Assembly: GCF_021654775.1 (NCBI RefSeq)
Contig: NZ_AP025343.1
Span: forward strand, 4,245,501 to 4,309,500
Source of the DNA: Paenibacillus azoreducens
Lineage (GTDB): Bacteria; Bacillota; Bacilli; Paenibacillales; Paenibacillaceae
DNA: 64,000 nt
Reading direction: 5' to 3'
The notes under the pieces were generated by a model. The model did no database searches, had not been told where the DNA came from, and worked only from the letters and a program-made list of their open reading frames with translations. Below, one piece after another: positions 36,069 to 43,235 of the stretch. The position numbers and the translations under genes are program-made. The stretch's first letter is position 1. Each line of letters begins with the position of its first letter.

Positions 36069-36097
36069 TTAGATGGGGAAATACGAAGTGCGGTTGC
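36069..36097 (-). promoter_or_regulatory. ECF-type promoter of the second sigma/anti-sigma pair
   Basis: On the minus strand GCAACC (36097-36092), 16 bases, CATCTAA (36075-36069). This resembles the CAACC/CGTCTAA signature of several Firmicute ECF groups and differs from the CAAACTTTTTC/CGTC type at sigV. Confidence 0.55.
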
Positions 36098-36125
36098 CCA
36101 AATTCTCAAAATTTGTATGCATAGC

Positions 36126-36152
36126 AAAAAACCCGCCATTTAGACGGGTTTT
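36126..36152 (-). terminator. Terminator after the LtaS-like gene
   Basis: AAAACCCG-CCATTTAGA-CGGGTTTT stem six bases beyond the gene's 3' end, with A/T runs on both sides. Confidence 0.8.
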
Positions 36153-36157
36153 AATAA

Positions 36158-37972
36158 TCATGAATTAAAAAGCAGATTCACCGAGTATTGTTTGCCTTCC
36201 AACAGATCATACTCTACCATTCTGTAATCGTTAACCAGTTCTTGCTGCTCCGGATTCAGTCCTGAGATGACGCCCGAAGAACCAATCAGAACCTGTTTGT
36301 TAAGCCCAGGAATTTCCGATTTGACTTTTTCAAGCAATCTGTAATAAGGCGGCATATTCTGTCCGCTTAACTGAAAAACAGTCGGTCCGATAAATGCAGG
36401 GCTCAGCGTTCCCACTGATTGTTTGCCGATATCGAAATTCGCCATGTAGAGCAGCTTCGTTTCGTGCTTTAATCTTGGGTTATCGTTCCAGCCCGTTTGC
36501 GTGTAAATCCCTTCGGACAATGCCGGCAGGTGATCTCCCCAAAATACGACGATGGTCGGCCGCTTGATGTTCTTGATTTCCTTGCTTAGATATGCAAGCG
36601 CATCGTCGGTCAATTTGGTATCATGCACGTACGTTTCAAGTTCATCTTTATATTCCTGCTTTACGCCGCCCACCGTAATGGTATTCTCGCCATTCAATCC
36701 TTTGGTAAACGGAAAATGGTTTTGCATGGTTACCAAATGAAGGAATGTTGGTTTGTCCGCTTTTTTCAGCTCGCTAACGGCTTCCTGCACGGCAAACATA
36801 TCCGAGATGTATCCGTTTGGCGTGAAACGATCGGCATTCTGCATATCCTTTTCGCTTGTAAACTGGTCAAAGCCAAGAATCGGGTACACCCGGTTGCGGT
36901 TATAAAAGGTATCGTCAAACGGGTGGAGCGCTTTGGCCTCATATCCTTTTTCTTTGAGGATGCTGACAATCGACGGCAGTGACGGCATTTTGACGATCCG
37001 CTGCTGATACGGAATCGAGCCGTCTTTCAGAAAATACATCGATAATCCTGTTAAAGCTTCGAATTCAATATTGGCCGTATTCCCGCCAAATTCAGGTGAC
37101 AGCATAAATCCGGATGGCGTCGTATTCTGCACCCGATGGATGAACTGCAATGGATCTTGACTGAACGTATACGTCGGCATTCGGGTCGGATCGAAAAAAG
37201 CCTCGTCCATCAAATACATTATATTTGGTTGTTCAGCTGGGGCCTTTCCGCTTGGCGTATCCGGCAGACCGCTGTATTTTTGGGCAATTTCAGCGATCGC
37301 TTCCTCACTGTACCCATCCGGCTTGTCCATCAAATTCTGATTCAGATTGCCTGTAAAAGCATACACAAATCCGTTTTGCGAATAATTCACCTTCTGGTTC
37401 CAAGGAATGCTTTGATATTTCATCGAAGTGGCCAGCACATGCTGTCCGCCAACCATTTGGATGAAACCGGCAATCATCATGATAGAAACGACCACTAGCG
37501 TTAAACGCAGCGGCAGTTGAACTTTGATTTTGGGCAGCTTGCAGATCAAGTAGATCAGCGCCGCAATCAGAACGATGACCGCAACCACCGCAATCGGCGA
37601 TATCATCCCTTTGGTGATTTTACTCATTTCTTTGGCATTTTTAATCTGCATCAAATCCCAAGGAAAAAGCGGTTCTCCGGTTGTCCCCAGTTTTTTGTAG
37701 TTGGCTAACGCCAGAATCGAACAAACCAAAAACGCAATCAGCGCGCCCGAATACATATTCGGAATAACCGCCGCAAATACGAGCAAAATAAAAAAGAAAA
37801 ACAAACTACCGGAAATATATAGCCAGCAATATTGCGAGATCCAGGCAAAAACGCTGCCGAAATCCATATTCAGCGAAGCTGCCTGCATGATGAAATTCAA
37901 CACAAAGCCGCCGAGGAGGAATGAGAGCAGCGCTGCTCCCAGCCGCTTCGATGGCTTGAAATACTGAAACAC
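36158..37972 (-). CDS. LtaS-like sulfatase-domain phosphoglycerol transferase
   Basis: 604 aa. Five N-terminal membrane helices (about 10-200), then an extracellular alkaline-phosphatase-like domain (about 245-590). Metal and nucleophile region: NIMYLMDEAF and GGNTANIEFEALTG with the probable Thr nucleophile, HPFDDTFYNRNRV, VTMQNHFPF and VFWGDHLPAL. The family includes lipoteichoic-acid synthase and related phosphoglycerol transferases that use phosphatidylglycerol outside the membrane. Slightly shorter and divergent from LtaS, so it may decorate another glycan. Unlinked to the sigma-factor pair except by position. Confidence 0.85.
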   Translation of the reverse strand: MFQYFKPSKRLGAALLSFLLGGFVLNFIMQAASLNMDFGSVFAWISQYCWLYISGSLFFFFILLVFAAVIPNMYSGALIAFLVCSILALANYKKLGTTGEPLFPWDLMQIKNAKEMSKITKGMISPIAVVAVIVLIAALIYLICKLPKIKVQLPLRLTLVVVSIMMIAGFIQMVGGQHVLATSMKYQSIPWNQKVNYSQNGFVYAFTGNLNQNLMDKPDGYSEEAIAEIAQKYSGLPDTPSGKAPAEQPNIMYLMDEAFFDPTRMPTYTFSQDPLQFIHRVQNTTPSGFMLSPEFGGNTANIEFEALTGLSMYFLKDGSIPYQQRIVKMPSLPSIVSILKEKGYEAKALHPFDDTFYNRNRVYPILGFDQFTSEKDMQNADRFTPNGYISDMFAVQEAVSELKKADKPTFLHLVTMQNHFPFTKGLNGENTITVGGVKQEYKDELETYVHDTKLTDDALAYLSKEIKNIKRPTIVVFWGDHLPALSEGIYTQTGWNDNPRLKHETKLLYMANFDIGKQSVGTLSPAFIGPTVFQLSGQNMPPYYRLLEKVKSEIPGLNKQVLIGSSGVISGLNPEQQELVNDYRMVEYDLLEGKQYSVNLLFNS

Positions 37973-38107
37973 AAATATCCTCTCCCATCTTTTCTAGGCG
38001 AATAGTATACGACAGTAATCTTAAAAATAGATTAAAATCTTCGAAGTTACCATATCTATTTATAATAACATGTGAAATCCTTTAATTCCGGGATATAACA
38101 AAAATAA

Positions 38108-38170
38108 CCACAAAGCAAAGTGGAGTCCATACTTTTTGATATTTGCTTCCAGCCACTTTGCGGGAACCCC
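38108..38170. repeat. CAAAGT/ACTTTGCGGG stem-loop repeat, copy 1
   Basis: CCACAAAGCAAAGTGGAGTC begins the copy and CCACTTTGCGGGAACCCC ends it, giving a long imperfect hairpin. Same family as two 57-bp copies at 55452-55575. The rest of the 37973-38309 gap holds the operon terminator and A/T-rich DNA. Confidence 0.75.
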
Positions 38171-38196
38171 AAAAAACTCATAAATTCTAAAATCAC

Positions 38197-38239
38197 AAAA
38201 AAAAAGGATGCGCCTTCAGTTCCGCTGAGGCCGTCATCC
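38197..38239 (-). terminator. Strong terminator of the alkylation-repair operon
   Basis: On the minus strand GGATGACGGCCTCAG-CGGAA-CTGAAGGCGCATCC followed by nine T. It lies about 70 bases after the last gene of the six-gene operon. Confidence 0.92.
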
Positions 38240-38309
38240 TAATGTCCAGAAGTGTATATTTGCTAACTATAATTCTATGATTTGCCAACCTAAATTGATA
38301 AGCCAAACC

Positions 38310-38993
38310 CTATTTCCGCTTCATACTGCGGATTAGTCTCTTGGTTTCGGCATCGACTCGCAAAGATTCCGTTATTTTTTGCAGCGCCTTATTATACGTA
38401 AAATCATCGACAGAGCTATGCTGCAAATAGGCCATGGTCGGAATAGGTTGTTTTACGTAGCAGATCGATAACGCCCAGGCTACAGCCATTCTGACATAAT
38501 AGGCATCATGCCGGATGTTGTCCAGAATATGCAGCACACGTTCAATATAGGTTTCATTCGCATAATAATCAAGCAGCATGACTACGCCAAACCGGATTTC
38601 ATATTCCTTGTCGGATTGCAAATAGGGCTGCAGAAATTCCCACACCAGCTCCTGATGGGTTTTGGCGAATTTCAAACCTGTGCAAAAACTGTCGCATACG
38701 GACCAGTTATCAATCTTCGGAATAAATGCAGCCACCAACCCTAGCTTCTCATTCACGTCTGCTTTAATATATTCAATCAACATGCCTTGGAGCATGATTT
38801 CTTCAAAATAATCACATTCCGCCTGCTCTAGATAAGCGCGCCAGTCTTCTTTGGCGATTCTCTTGGCCAATTTCCGAAGCTCCGGGATCCGTACGCCGAG
38901 CAGATTGGTAACCCCCGGGATCAATGACGCCGAGAATTTCTGATAATCTTCTTCTGCAAGCTCCAGCAATTCCTCCCGAATGGTTGTCGTCAC
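38310..38993 (-). CDS. DNA alkylation repair protein, AlkD-like HEAT-repeat family
   Basis: 227 aa, all alpha-helical. IPELRKLAKRIAKEDW, NWSVCDSFCTGLKFAK, IRFGVVMLLDYYANETYI and YYVRMAVAWALSICYVK mark the AlkD/COG4912-type fold (family recalled, not searched). AlkD removes 3- and 7-methylpurines without base flipping; some relatives lack activity. The sequence has the DNWSVCD stretch seen in the AlkD2-like branch. Last gene of the operon, 48 bases after the AlkA-type glycosylase and directly followed by the strong terminator. Confidence 0.87.
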   Translation of the reverse strand: MTTTIREELLELAEEDYQKFSASLIPGVTNLLGVRIPELRKLAKRIAKEDWRAYLEQAECDYFEEIMLQGMLIEYIKADVNEKLGLVAAFIPKIDNWSVCDSFCTGLKFAKTHQELVWEFLQPYLQSDKEYEIRFGVVMLLDYYANETYIERVLHILDNIRHDAYYVRMAVAWALSICYVKQPIPTMAYLQHSSVDDFTYNKALQKITESLRVDAETKRLIRSMKRK

Positions 38994-39041
38994 TTTATAA
39001 ACTCCTTCCTAATATCTGCTGCAAATCAGCAATAAACATTC

Positions 39042-39659
39042 TTATTCAAACGATATTTTCCATAGATAGATGGATGCGACGGAACCGTAGGGAGAATAGC
39101 GTTCCCTGTACCCGTCAAACTCTTTTTTCGTCATGCTGTCCAGTCCATACAGTTTCATCATTCCCCGACGGATCGCAACATCTCCAAAGCTCACCACATC
39201 CGGCCGTTCCAGGGCATGGAGCAGCAGCATTTCGGCGGTCCATTGGCCAATGCCGTCCAGCGCGGTCAACCTGCGGATAACTTCCTGATCAGGCAGATGA
39301 TGAAGCTCACTCAAATCTAGTTCCCCGGAAGAGATTTTGGCGGCGATCCGGTGAATACATTCGGCTTTTTTCCGGGTCAATCCGCAGGCTTGAATTTGCT
39401 CCGGGAAATGTCCGGCAATTGTAACGGGATCCATGCTTTTAAAATGGTGTTGCATCCGCTGCCAAATCGATTCTGCGGTTTTGACCGAAATCAGCTGGCC
39501 GACAACCGCATAAATCAATGCATGGAACAGGTCCGGCATCGTTTCGCGCTCCACCTTCCCTAACCTTGAAATGGCATCGCCAAGGACAGGGTCCGCTTGT
39601 TTCAGCGCATCCGTTTCTGTCTTGCCATACTTAAAAAACGAGGTTTCGATGAGCGGCAT
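39042..39659 (-). CDS. DNA-3-methyladenine glycosylase, AlkA/HhH-GPD type
   Basis: 205 aa, short form without the N-terminal AlkA domain. Helix-hairpin-helix ALDGIGQWTAEMLL (about 133-146) and the catalytic Asp160 in VVSFGDVAIRRGM are present, as is AVVGQLISVKTA. It excises methylated purines from DNA as a monofunctional glycosylase. No iron-sulfur cysteines, so it is not an EndoIII/MutY member. It lies 46 bases downstream of the radical SAM gene in the alkylation operon. Confidence 0.9.
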   Translation of the reverse strand: MPLIETSFFKYGKTETDALKQADPVLGDAISRLGKVERETMPDLFHALIYAVVGQLISVKTAESIWQRMQHHFKSMDPVTIAGHFPEQIQACGLTRKKAECIHRIAAKISSGELDLSELHHLPDQEVIRRLTALDGIGQWTAEMLLLHALERPDVVSFGDVAIRRGMMKLYGLDSMTKKEFDGYRERYSPYGSVASIYLWKISFE

Positions 39660-39705
39660 TTCCCCTGCTCCGCCTTTCTTCCTTGATTAATCTGAACGTA
39701 AAATG

Positions 39706-40524
39706 TTAAGGTTCAAAACCTTTTTGGCTGATATACACGTCACTTTCCGCAAAAACCCGGATAAATCGTTCATAAACCATGCGGTATGCCTCCCGGCTGT
39801 ACCACTCCTCAAGGCCGAGTTCCTGATAAATCCGCTCAACCCCTAAACTTCGCGTGCGTTTGCCTCCGCTGCCATCCCCCATAAAATAATCGTCAATGCA
39901 GATGCGGTTAACCAGCGGACGCAGCTTAACCGGGAACTCTTCCGAGCTTGGAAGTACCGGGGCAATCGTGGCTTGAGCCGGTATGCCGGCTTCCTTCAGC
40001 TGTTTTAAAGTCCGAAGCCTGGCTTCAATCGGAGGCGTTCCTGGCGTAAAACGCAGGCGAATGTCCTCACGGTCCGTTTCCACCGTCATGCTGACTCTCA
40101 CCCGCTCCCCCAACCGGAGCAGCAGATCGATATCCCTTTTTAAAAGGGGACTTCTTGTTTGGACGAGCAGAAAATCCGGCGGATCTTCCGTCATGACTTC
40201 AAGAAGAGAACGGGTGACGCAGGCTTTGGCTTCTTCCGGTTGGTACGGGTCCGTACTGGAAGACATGAAAATCGTCACAGGACCTTTGCTCTTGGCTTTG
40301 CGAAGTTCCTTGCGAAACACATCGGCCGCGCCTTGTTTTATATCCACCCAAGTACCCCAAGGTTTGCCGCGAAAGGTTGACACCGGCATCTGCCGCACAT
40401 AGCAATAAGAGCAGCCAAATGAGCAGCCTGCATAGGGATTTAGCGAATGCGTGTATCCGGACAGAAAACCTGTACCTTTATTCAGCATCGATTTGGGTGT
40501 TTTGTATTCAGGCGTATAGACCAT
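39706..40524 (-). CDS. SplB-like radical SAM protein in the alkylation operon
   Basis: 272 aa. CxxxCxxC radical SAM cluster near the N-terminus (Cys34, Cys38, Cys41 in YAGCSFGCSYCYV), an SSSTDPYQPEE motif, SMTVETDRED and GIPAQATIAPVLP. This fits the COG1533 group related to spore photoproduct lyase. Members cleave SAM to a radical; substrates of the non-SplB members are mostly unknown. The C-terminal Cys of true spore photoproduct lyase is absent. The ATG follows GAGGAGGGG, 43 bases after the oxygenase gene. Placement among repair genes suggests a DNA or nucleotide lesion as substrate (inference). Confidence 0.85.
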   Translation of the reverse strand: MVYTPEYKTPKSMLNKGTGFLSGYTHSLNPYAGCSFGCSYCYVRQMPVSTFRGKPWGTWVDIKQGAADVFRKELRKAKSKGPVTIFMSSSTDPYQPEEAKACVTRSLLEVMTEDPPDFLLVQTRSPLLKRDIDLLLRLGERVRVSMTVETDREDIRLRFTPGTPPIEARLRTLKQLKEAGIPAQATIAPVLPSSEEFPVKLRPLVNRICIDDYFMGDGSGGKRTRSLGVERIYQELGLEEWYSREAYRMVYERFIRVFAESDVYISQKGFEP

Positions 40525-40567
40525 GCAGCCCCTCCTCTTTTGATCTTGAACGATCATAACTCCTAGC

Positions 40568-41281
40568 TCAGTTTGCATCATGAAAAATGATGCCCAAACT
40601 GTATCTTGTGCCCGCCGTAACGGTTCCTACCCCATGGCGCAGCGTAGTCCGGTAATATCCCCTCATGCCTTGAACAGGCCGGAAGCTTGTCGGAAAAATA
40701 ACGCCGCCGCCTCGCTCCGGCCGGATTACATGTCCACGGCTTTGTGCGCGCGGGCGCTGTTCTACCAGCAAAAACTCGCCGCCTTCGTAATCTGTTTCCT
40801 TCTGGTTTAATGTTAGGAGCACTTGAAACGGAAAAAACACCTCTCCATACAAATCCTGATGAAGACAATTATATCCGCCGGCTTCGTATTTCAGAATCAG
40901 CGGCGTTGAACGGTTCTGCCCTGCCTGATGGCATTTATCCAGAAACTCGGGCAGCGAGGCCGGATAAGAAGCTTCCTTGCCAAGCCGCTCCATCCAGCGG
41001 TTCGCAGCCGCGGCCAGCTGTGGATAAAAAGCCGCCCTGAGCTGCTGCAAAACCTCGGGAAGCGGGGAATGGAAATATTTGTACTCCCCGATTCCAAACC
41101 GGTACCTCTTCATGTCGATGGTTTTTCTATACAAATCGTCCGCATCATAAGACGCGATCAGAGCATCACATTCCTCCGTATCCAATATCGGTGGAAAAAC
41201 GGCGAATCCCTGCTCATCCAAACTTCGTTGTACAGCAGACCAATCCATGCCAACGATTCGCTCAGGCAAACCTTTAGACAT
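40568..41281 (-). CDS. 2OG-Fe(II) oxygenase of the DNA-damage-associated type
   Basis: 237 aa with the iron triad His141-x-Asp143 (NCLHQDLYGE) and His216 (TTLRHGV), and Arg226 (TRYSLGIIFH) as the likely 2-oxoglutarate anchor. GEFLLVEQRPRAQSRG and GGGVIFPTSFRPV mark it as a prolyl-hydroxylase-like fold, probably the Oxygenase-NA/COG3826 group (from memory). It is not AlkB, whose C-terminal Arg pattern is missing. It starts inside the last eight bases of the methyltransferase gene, so the two are coupled. Likely role: oxidative removal of an alkyl lesion or a regulatory hydroxylation; substrate unproven. Confidence 0.83.
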   Translation of the reverse strand: MSKGLPERIVGMDWSAVQRSLDEQGFAVFPPILDTEECDALIASYDADDLYRKTIDMKRYRFGIGEYKYFHSPLPEVLQQLRAAFYPQLAAAANRWMERLGKEASYPASLPEFLDKCHQAGQNRSTPLILKYEAGGYNCLHQDLYGEVFFPFQVLLTLNQKETDYEGGEFLLVEQRPRAQSRGHVIRPERGGGVIFPTSFRPVQGMRGYYRTTLRHGVGTVTAGTRYSLGIIFHDAN

Positions 41282-41831
41282 GGCGGCCAGCCTCTTGCGT
41301 CAAGGAAACTACCGCGTTTTTCTCCAACGCCAGCAGTCTTGTTTTCATGTCGAGCCCGCCGCGGAAGCCGGTTAAAGTCCCGTTTTTGCCAATGACGCGG
41401 TGACAAGGCACCGACATCAGGACCGGGTTGGCGCCGATGGCTGTACCAACCGCCCGAACCGCGGCAGGTTTGCCAATCAAATCCGCGATGTCGGAGTAAG
41501 TGCATGTTTCTCCGTATGGGATTTTACAAAGCGCTTCCCACACCGACTGTTGAAATGCCGTCCCCAGCAAATCGCATGGCATCGAAAAACGGACAAGCTT
41601 TCCGGCCAGAAAAGCCGCCAATTCCTCTTTGTAGGGCATTAACGCCTTATCATCCCTTAACAAGTTAAAGGCTTTAAAATGCTTGCGGACCCACTCTTCC
41701 ATCTCTTCATACGGCTTGTTGGCCGAACCCACATAACAAAGTCCGTTTGCCGTCGCAGCTAGATGCAGGTTCCAGTCTTCAAATTCAAGCACGGACCAAT
41801 AAATCGTTTGCTTCTGATCATGTTTCATCAT
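41274..41831 (-). CDS. adaB: Methylated-DNA-protein-cysteine methyltransferase (AdaB/Ogt)
   Basis: 185 aa, normal length. The acceptor Cys143 lies in the PCHRVI motif; FQQSVWEALCKIPYGETCTY is the DNA-binding helix-turn-helix and RAVGTAIGANP the Arg finger region. It transfers methyl from O6-methylguanine to itself once. It follows adaA by 28 bases, matching the adaA-adaB order of B. subtilis, and overlaps the oxygenase gene. Start is one of two adjacent ATG codons. Confidence 0.93.
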   Translation of the reverse strand: MMKHDQKQTIYWSVLEFEDWNLHLAATANGLCYVGSANKPYEEMEEWVRKHFKAFNLLRDDKALMPYKEELAAFLAGKLVRFSMPCDLLGTAFQQSVWEALCKIPYGETCTYSDIADLIGKPAAVRAVGTAIGANPVLMSVPCHRVIGKNGTLTGFRGGLDMKTRLLALEKNAVVSLTQEAGRHV

Positions 41832-41859
41832 AAAAAACCTCCATGGCTCAATCCTGATT

Positions 41860-42426
41860 TTACATTATTTGCCGCCTGTAATCGGACGGGGTATACCCGA
41901 AATTCTGTTTGAATAACGAGATGAAATAGGAGGTGTTAGGCAATCCGACCCGTTTTCCGATCGCGGCGATCGAAAGATCGGGTTGCTTCAGCAATGCCTT
42001 GGCGTGGTCCAACCGAATCCGCTGCAAATATTCAAGCGGCGTCATGCCCATGATTTTCTTGAAAGTCCGGTGCAAATGATATGGGCTTCCATGGCCGATT
42101 TCGGCAAGCAAATGAAGGCTTAACGGTTCGGCGAAGTTGTGGTCCATATACCGTGTAATCACTTCAATCCACTCATGGTCAGGCAGACGTTCTCCCGTTG
42201 GCTTGCAGCGTTTGCATGGGCGGAACCCTTCCCTGATCGCCCGTTCGGCGTTCATAAATATCCGTACATTCCCCCGGTTGGGGGGCTTGGATTTACAGGA
42301 AGGCCTGCAAAATATCCCGGTAGATTTCACCGCATAAAAAAATTTGAAGTCATAGGACTCGTCATTGCCGATGATCGCCTCCCACTTTTCCTCCGTCAGC
42401 GGTTCGCTCTCGTCTACATGCCTCAT
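41860..42426 (-). CDS. adaA: AdaA: methylphosphotriester-sensing AraC-type activator
   Basis: 188 aa. N-terminal Ada zinc domain with four Cys (Cys40, Cys44, Cys71, Cys74 in GIFCRPSCKSKPP and FRPCKRCKP); Cys40 should accept methyl from DNA methylphosphotriesters. The C-terminal AraC helix-turn-helix pair is at 90-188 (LHLLAEIGHGSPYHLHRTFK, AIGKRVGLPNTSYFISLFKQ). Methylation turns it into an activator of its own operon. It is the first gene of six; GAGGTG lies before the ATG and a TATACT -10 about 21 bases upstream. Confidence 0.93.
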   Translation of the reverse strand: MRHVDESEPLTEEKWEAIIGNDESYDFKFFYAVKSTGIFCRPSCKSKPPNRGNVRIFMNAERAIREGFRPCKRCKPTGERLPDHEWIEVITRYMDHNFAEPLSLHLLAEIGHGSPYHLHRTFKKIMGMTPLEYLQRIRLDHAKALLKQPDLSIAAIGKRVGLPNTSYFISLFKQNFGYTPSDYRRQIM

Positions 42427-42444
42427 AGGATCACCTCTTCAAGC

Positions 42445-42500
42445 ACAGTATACCCCTTTTATCGCCATGAAGAATGATTTTGGGAATAGAAAAGCAAGAT
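42445..42500 (-). promoter_or_regulatory. Probable AdaA-dependent promoter
   Basis: Minus-strand -10 TATACT at 42452-42447 without a good -35 at 17 bases, as expected for an activated promoter. CCGCAATGCCACAATCTTGC, just upstream, contains GCAA/TTGC half-sites that could bind AdaA (inference). Confidence 0.5.
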
Positions 42501-42534
42501 TGTGGCATTGCGGTTTTTCATCGTAAAGCATGTA

Positions 42535-43059
42535 CTAGCAAAATTCGACTTCCTCCGTCTTGACCGCCTTGGCAAATTGACGGAACAGTTCATTGTATTC
42601 CATGATGATTTGCGCGGCAGTGCGGCCTTCCTGTCCCCAAGTGCTGTGGGCATCTTCGGCGACGGTAATTTCGTATCCCAATTGATTGGCACGGCGGCTG
42701 GTCGTTTGAACACATACATCCGTTTGAATTCCGGCAATAACAAGTTTTTCGATTCCTTTTCCTGCCAGCACTTCCTGCAGGTTCGTTTCATGAAACGAAT
42801 CCGGCACGAATTTCTGAATAACGGCGTCTTCCGGCGCCGGTGCGATGGACGGGTGGATCCCCCAGGCTGAGGTTCCGGTTTCCAAAGGCTCACCGGGTCC
42901 CTCGTTGTGCTGGACGTAAATCACGGGAACACCGCAGGATCTGGCGTTATGCAGCAGCGTCCGCAGCCTCTCCAGAAGAACCTCGCCTTCATATACCGGA
43001 TCGCTTTCCGGAAACATGCCTGCCTGGACATCAATCACAAGTAATGCTTTGTTCTGCAT
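42535..43059 (-). CDS. Isochorismatase-family cysteine hydrolase
   Basis: 174 aa with the Asp-Lys-Cys triad: Asp10 in LLVIDVQ, Lys83 in VIQKFVPDSF and Cys116 in GIQTDVCVQTT. Members hydrolyse isochorismate, nicotinamide, N-carbamoyl compounds or similar; the sequence is nearest the generic YecD/YwoC kind. The start follows GGGAGG; the in-frame ATG seven codons earlier includes that site. It is transcribed away from gerAA, and a LexA-like box lies 77 bases upstream, next to a possible -35. Confidence 0.87.
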   Translation of the reverse strand: MQNKALLVIDVQAGMFPESDPVYEGEVLLERLRTLLHNARSCGVPVIYVQHNEGPGEPLETGTSAWGIHPSIAPAPEDAVIQKFVPDSFHETNLQEVLAGKGIEKLVIAGIQTDVCVQTTSRRANQLGYEITVAEDAHSTWGQEGRTAAQIIMEYNELFRQFAKAVKTEEVEFC

Positions 43060-43134
43060 GAAACAATCCTCCCTATTCATGATTTGTCGTCCCTTGGTGT
43101 ACTATCTTTTTATCTATCAATTCTCATATTACCA

Positions 43135-43148
43135 AGAACATATGTTCC
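43135..43148. promoter_or_regulatory. LexA/DinR-type box
   Basis: AGAACATATGTTCC matches the Bacillus consensus CGAACRNRYGTTYC at 13 of 14 positions and is a perfect GAACATATGTTC palindrome. It sits between the divergent isochorismatase-family and gerAA genes, beside TTGGTA on the minus strand and within a weak TTACCA-N17-TAAATA arrangement on the plus strand. Confidence 0.65.
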
Positions 43149-43235
43149 GTGTAAATATATTTTATACGCCCTCTCTTTTTCAAAAAAATGCATATTTGCT
43201 AAAGCCCCGGGAAAAGTTATCCTCGAGGTGTTTAT

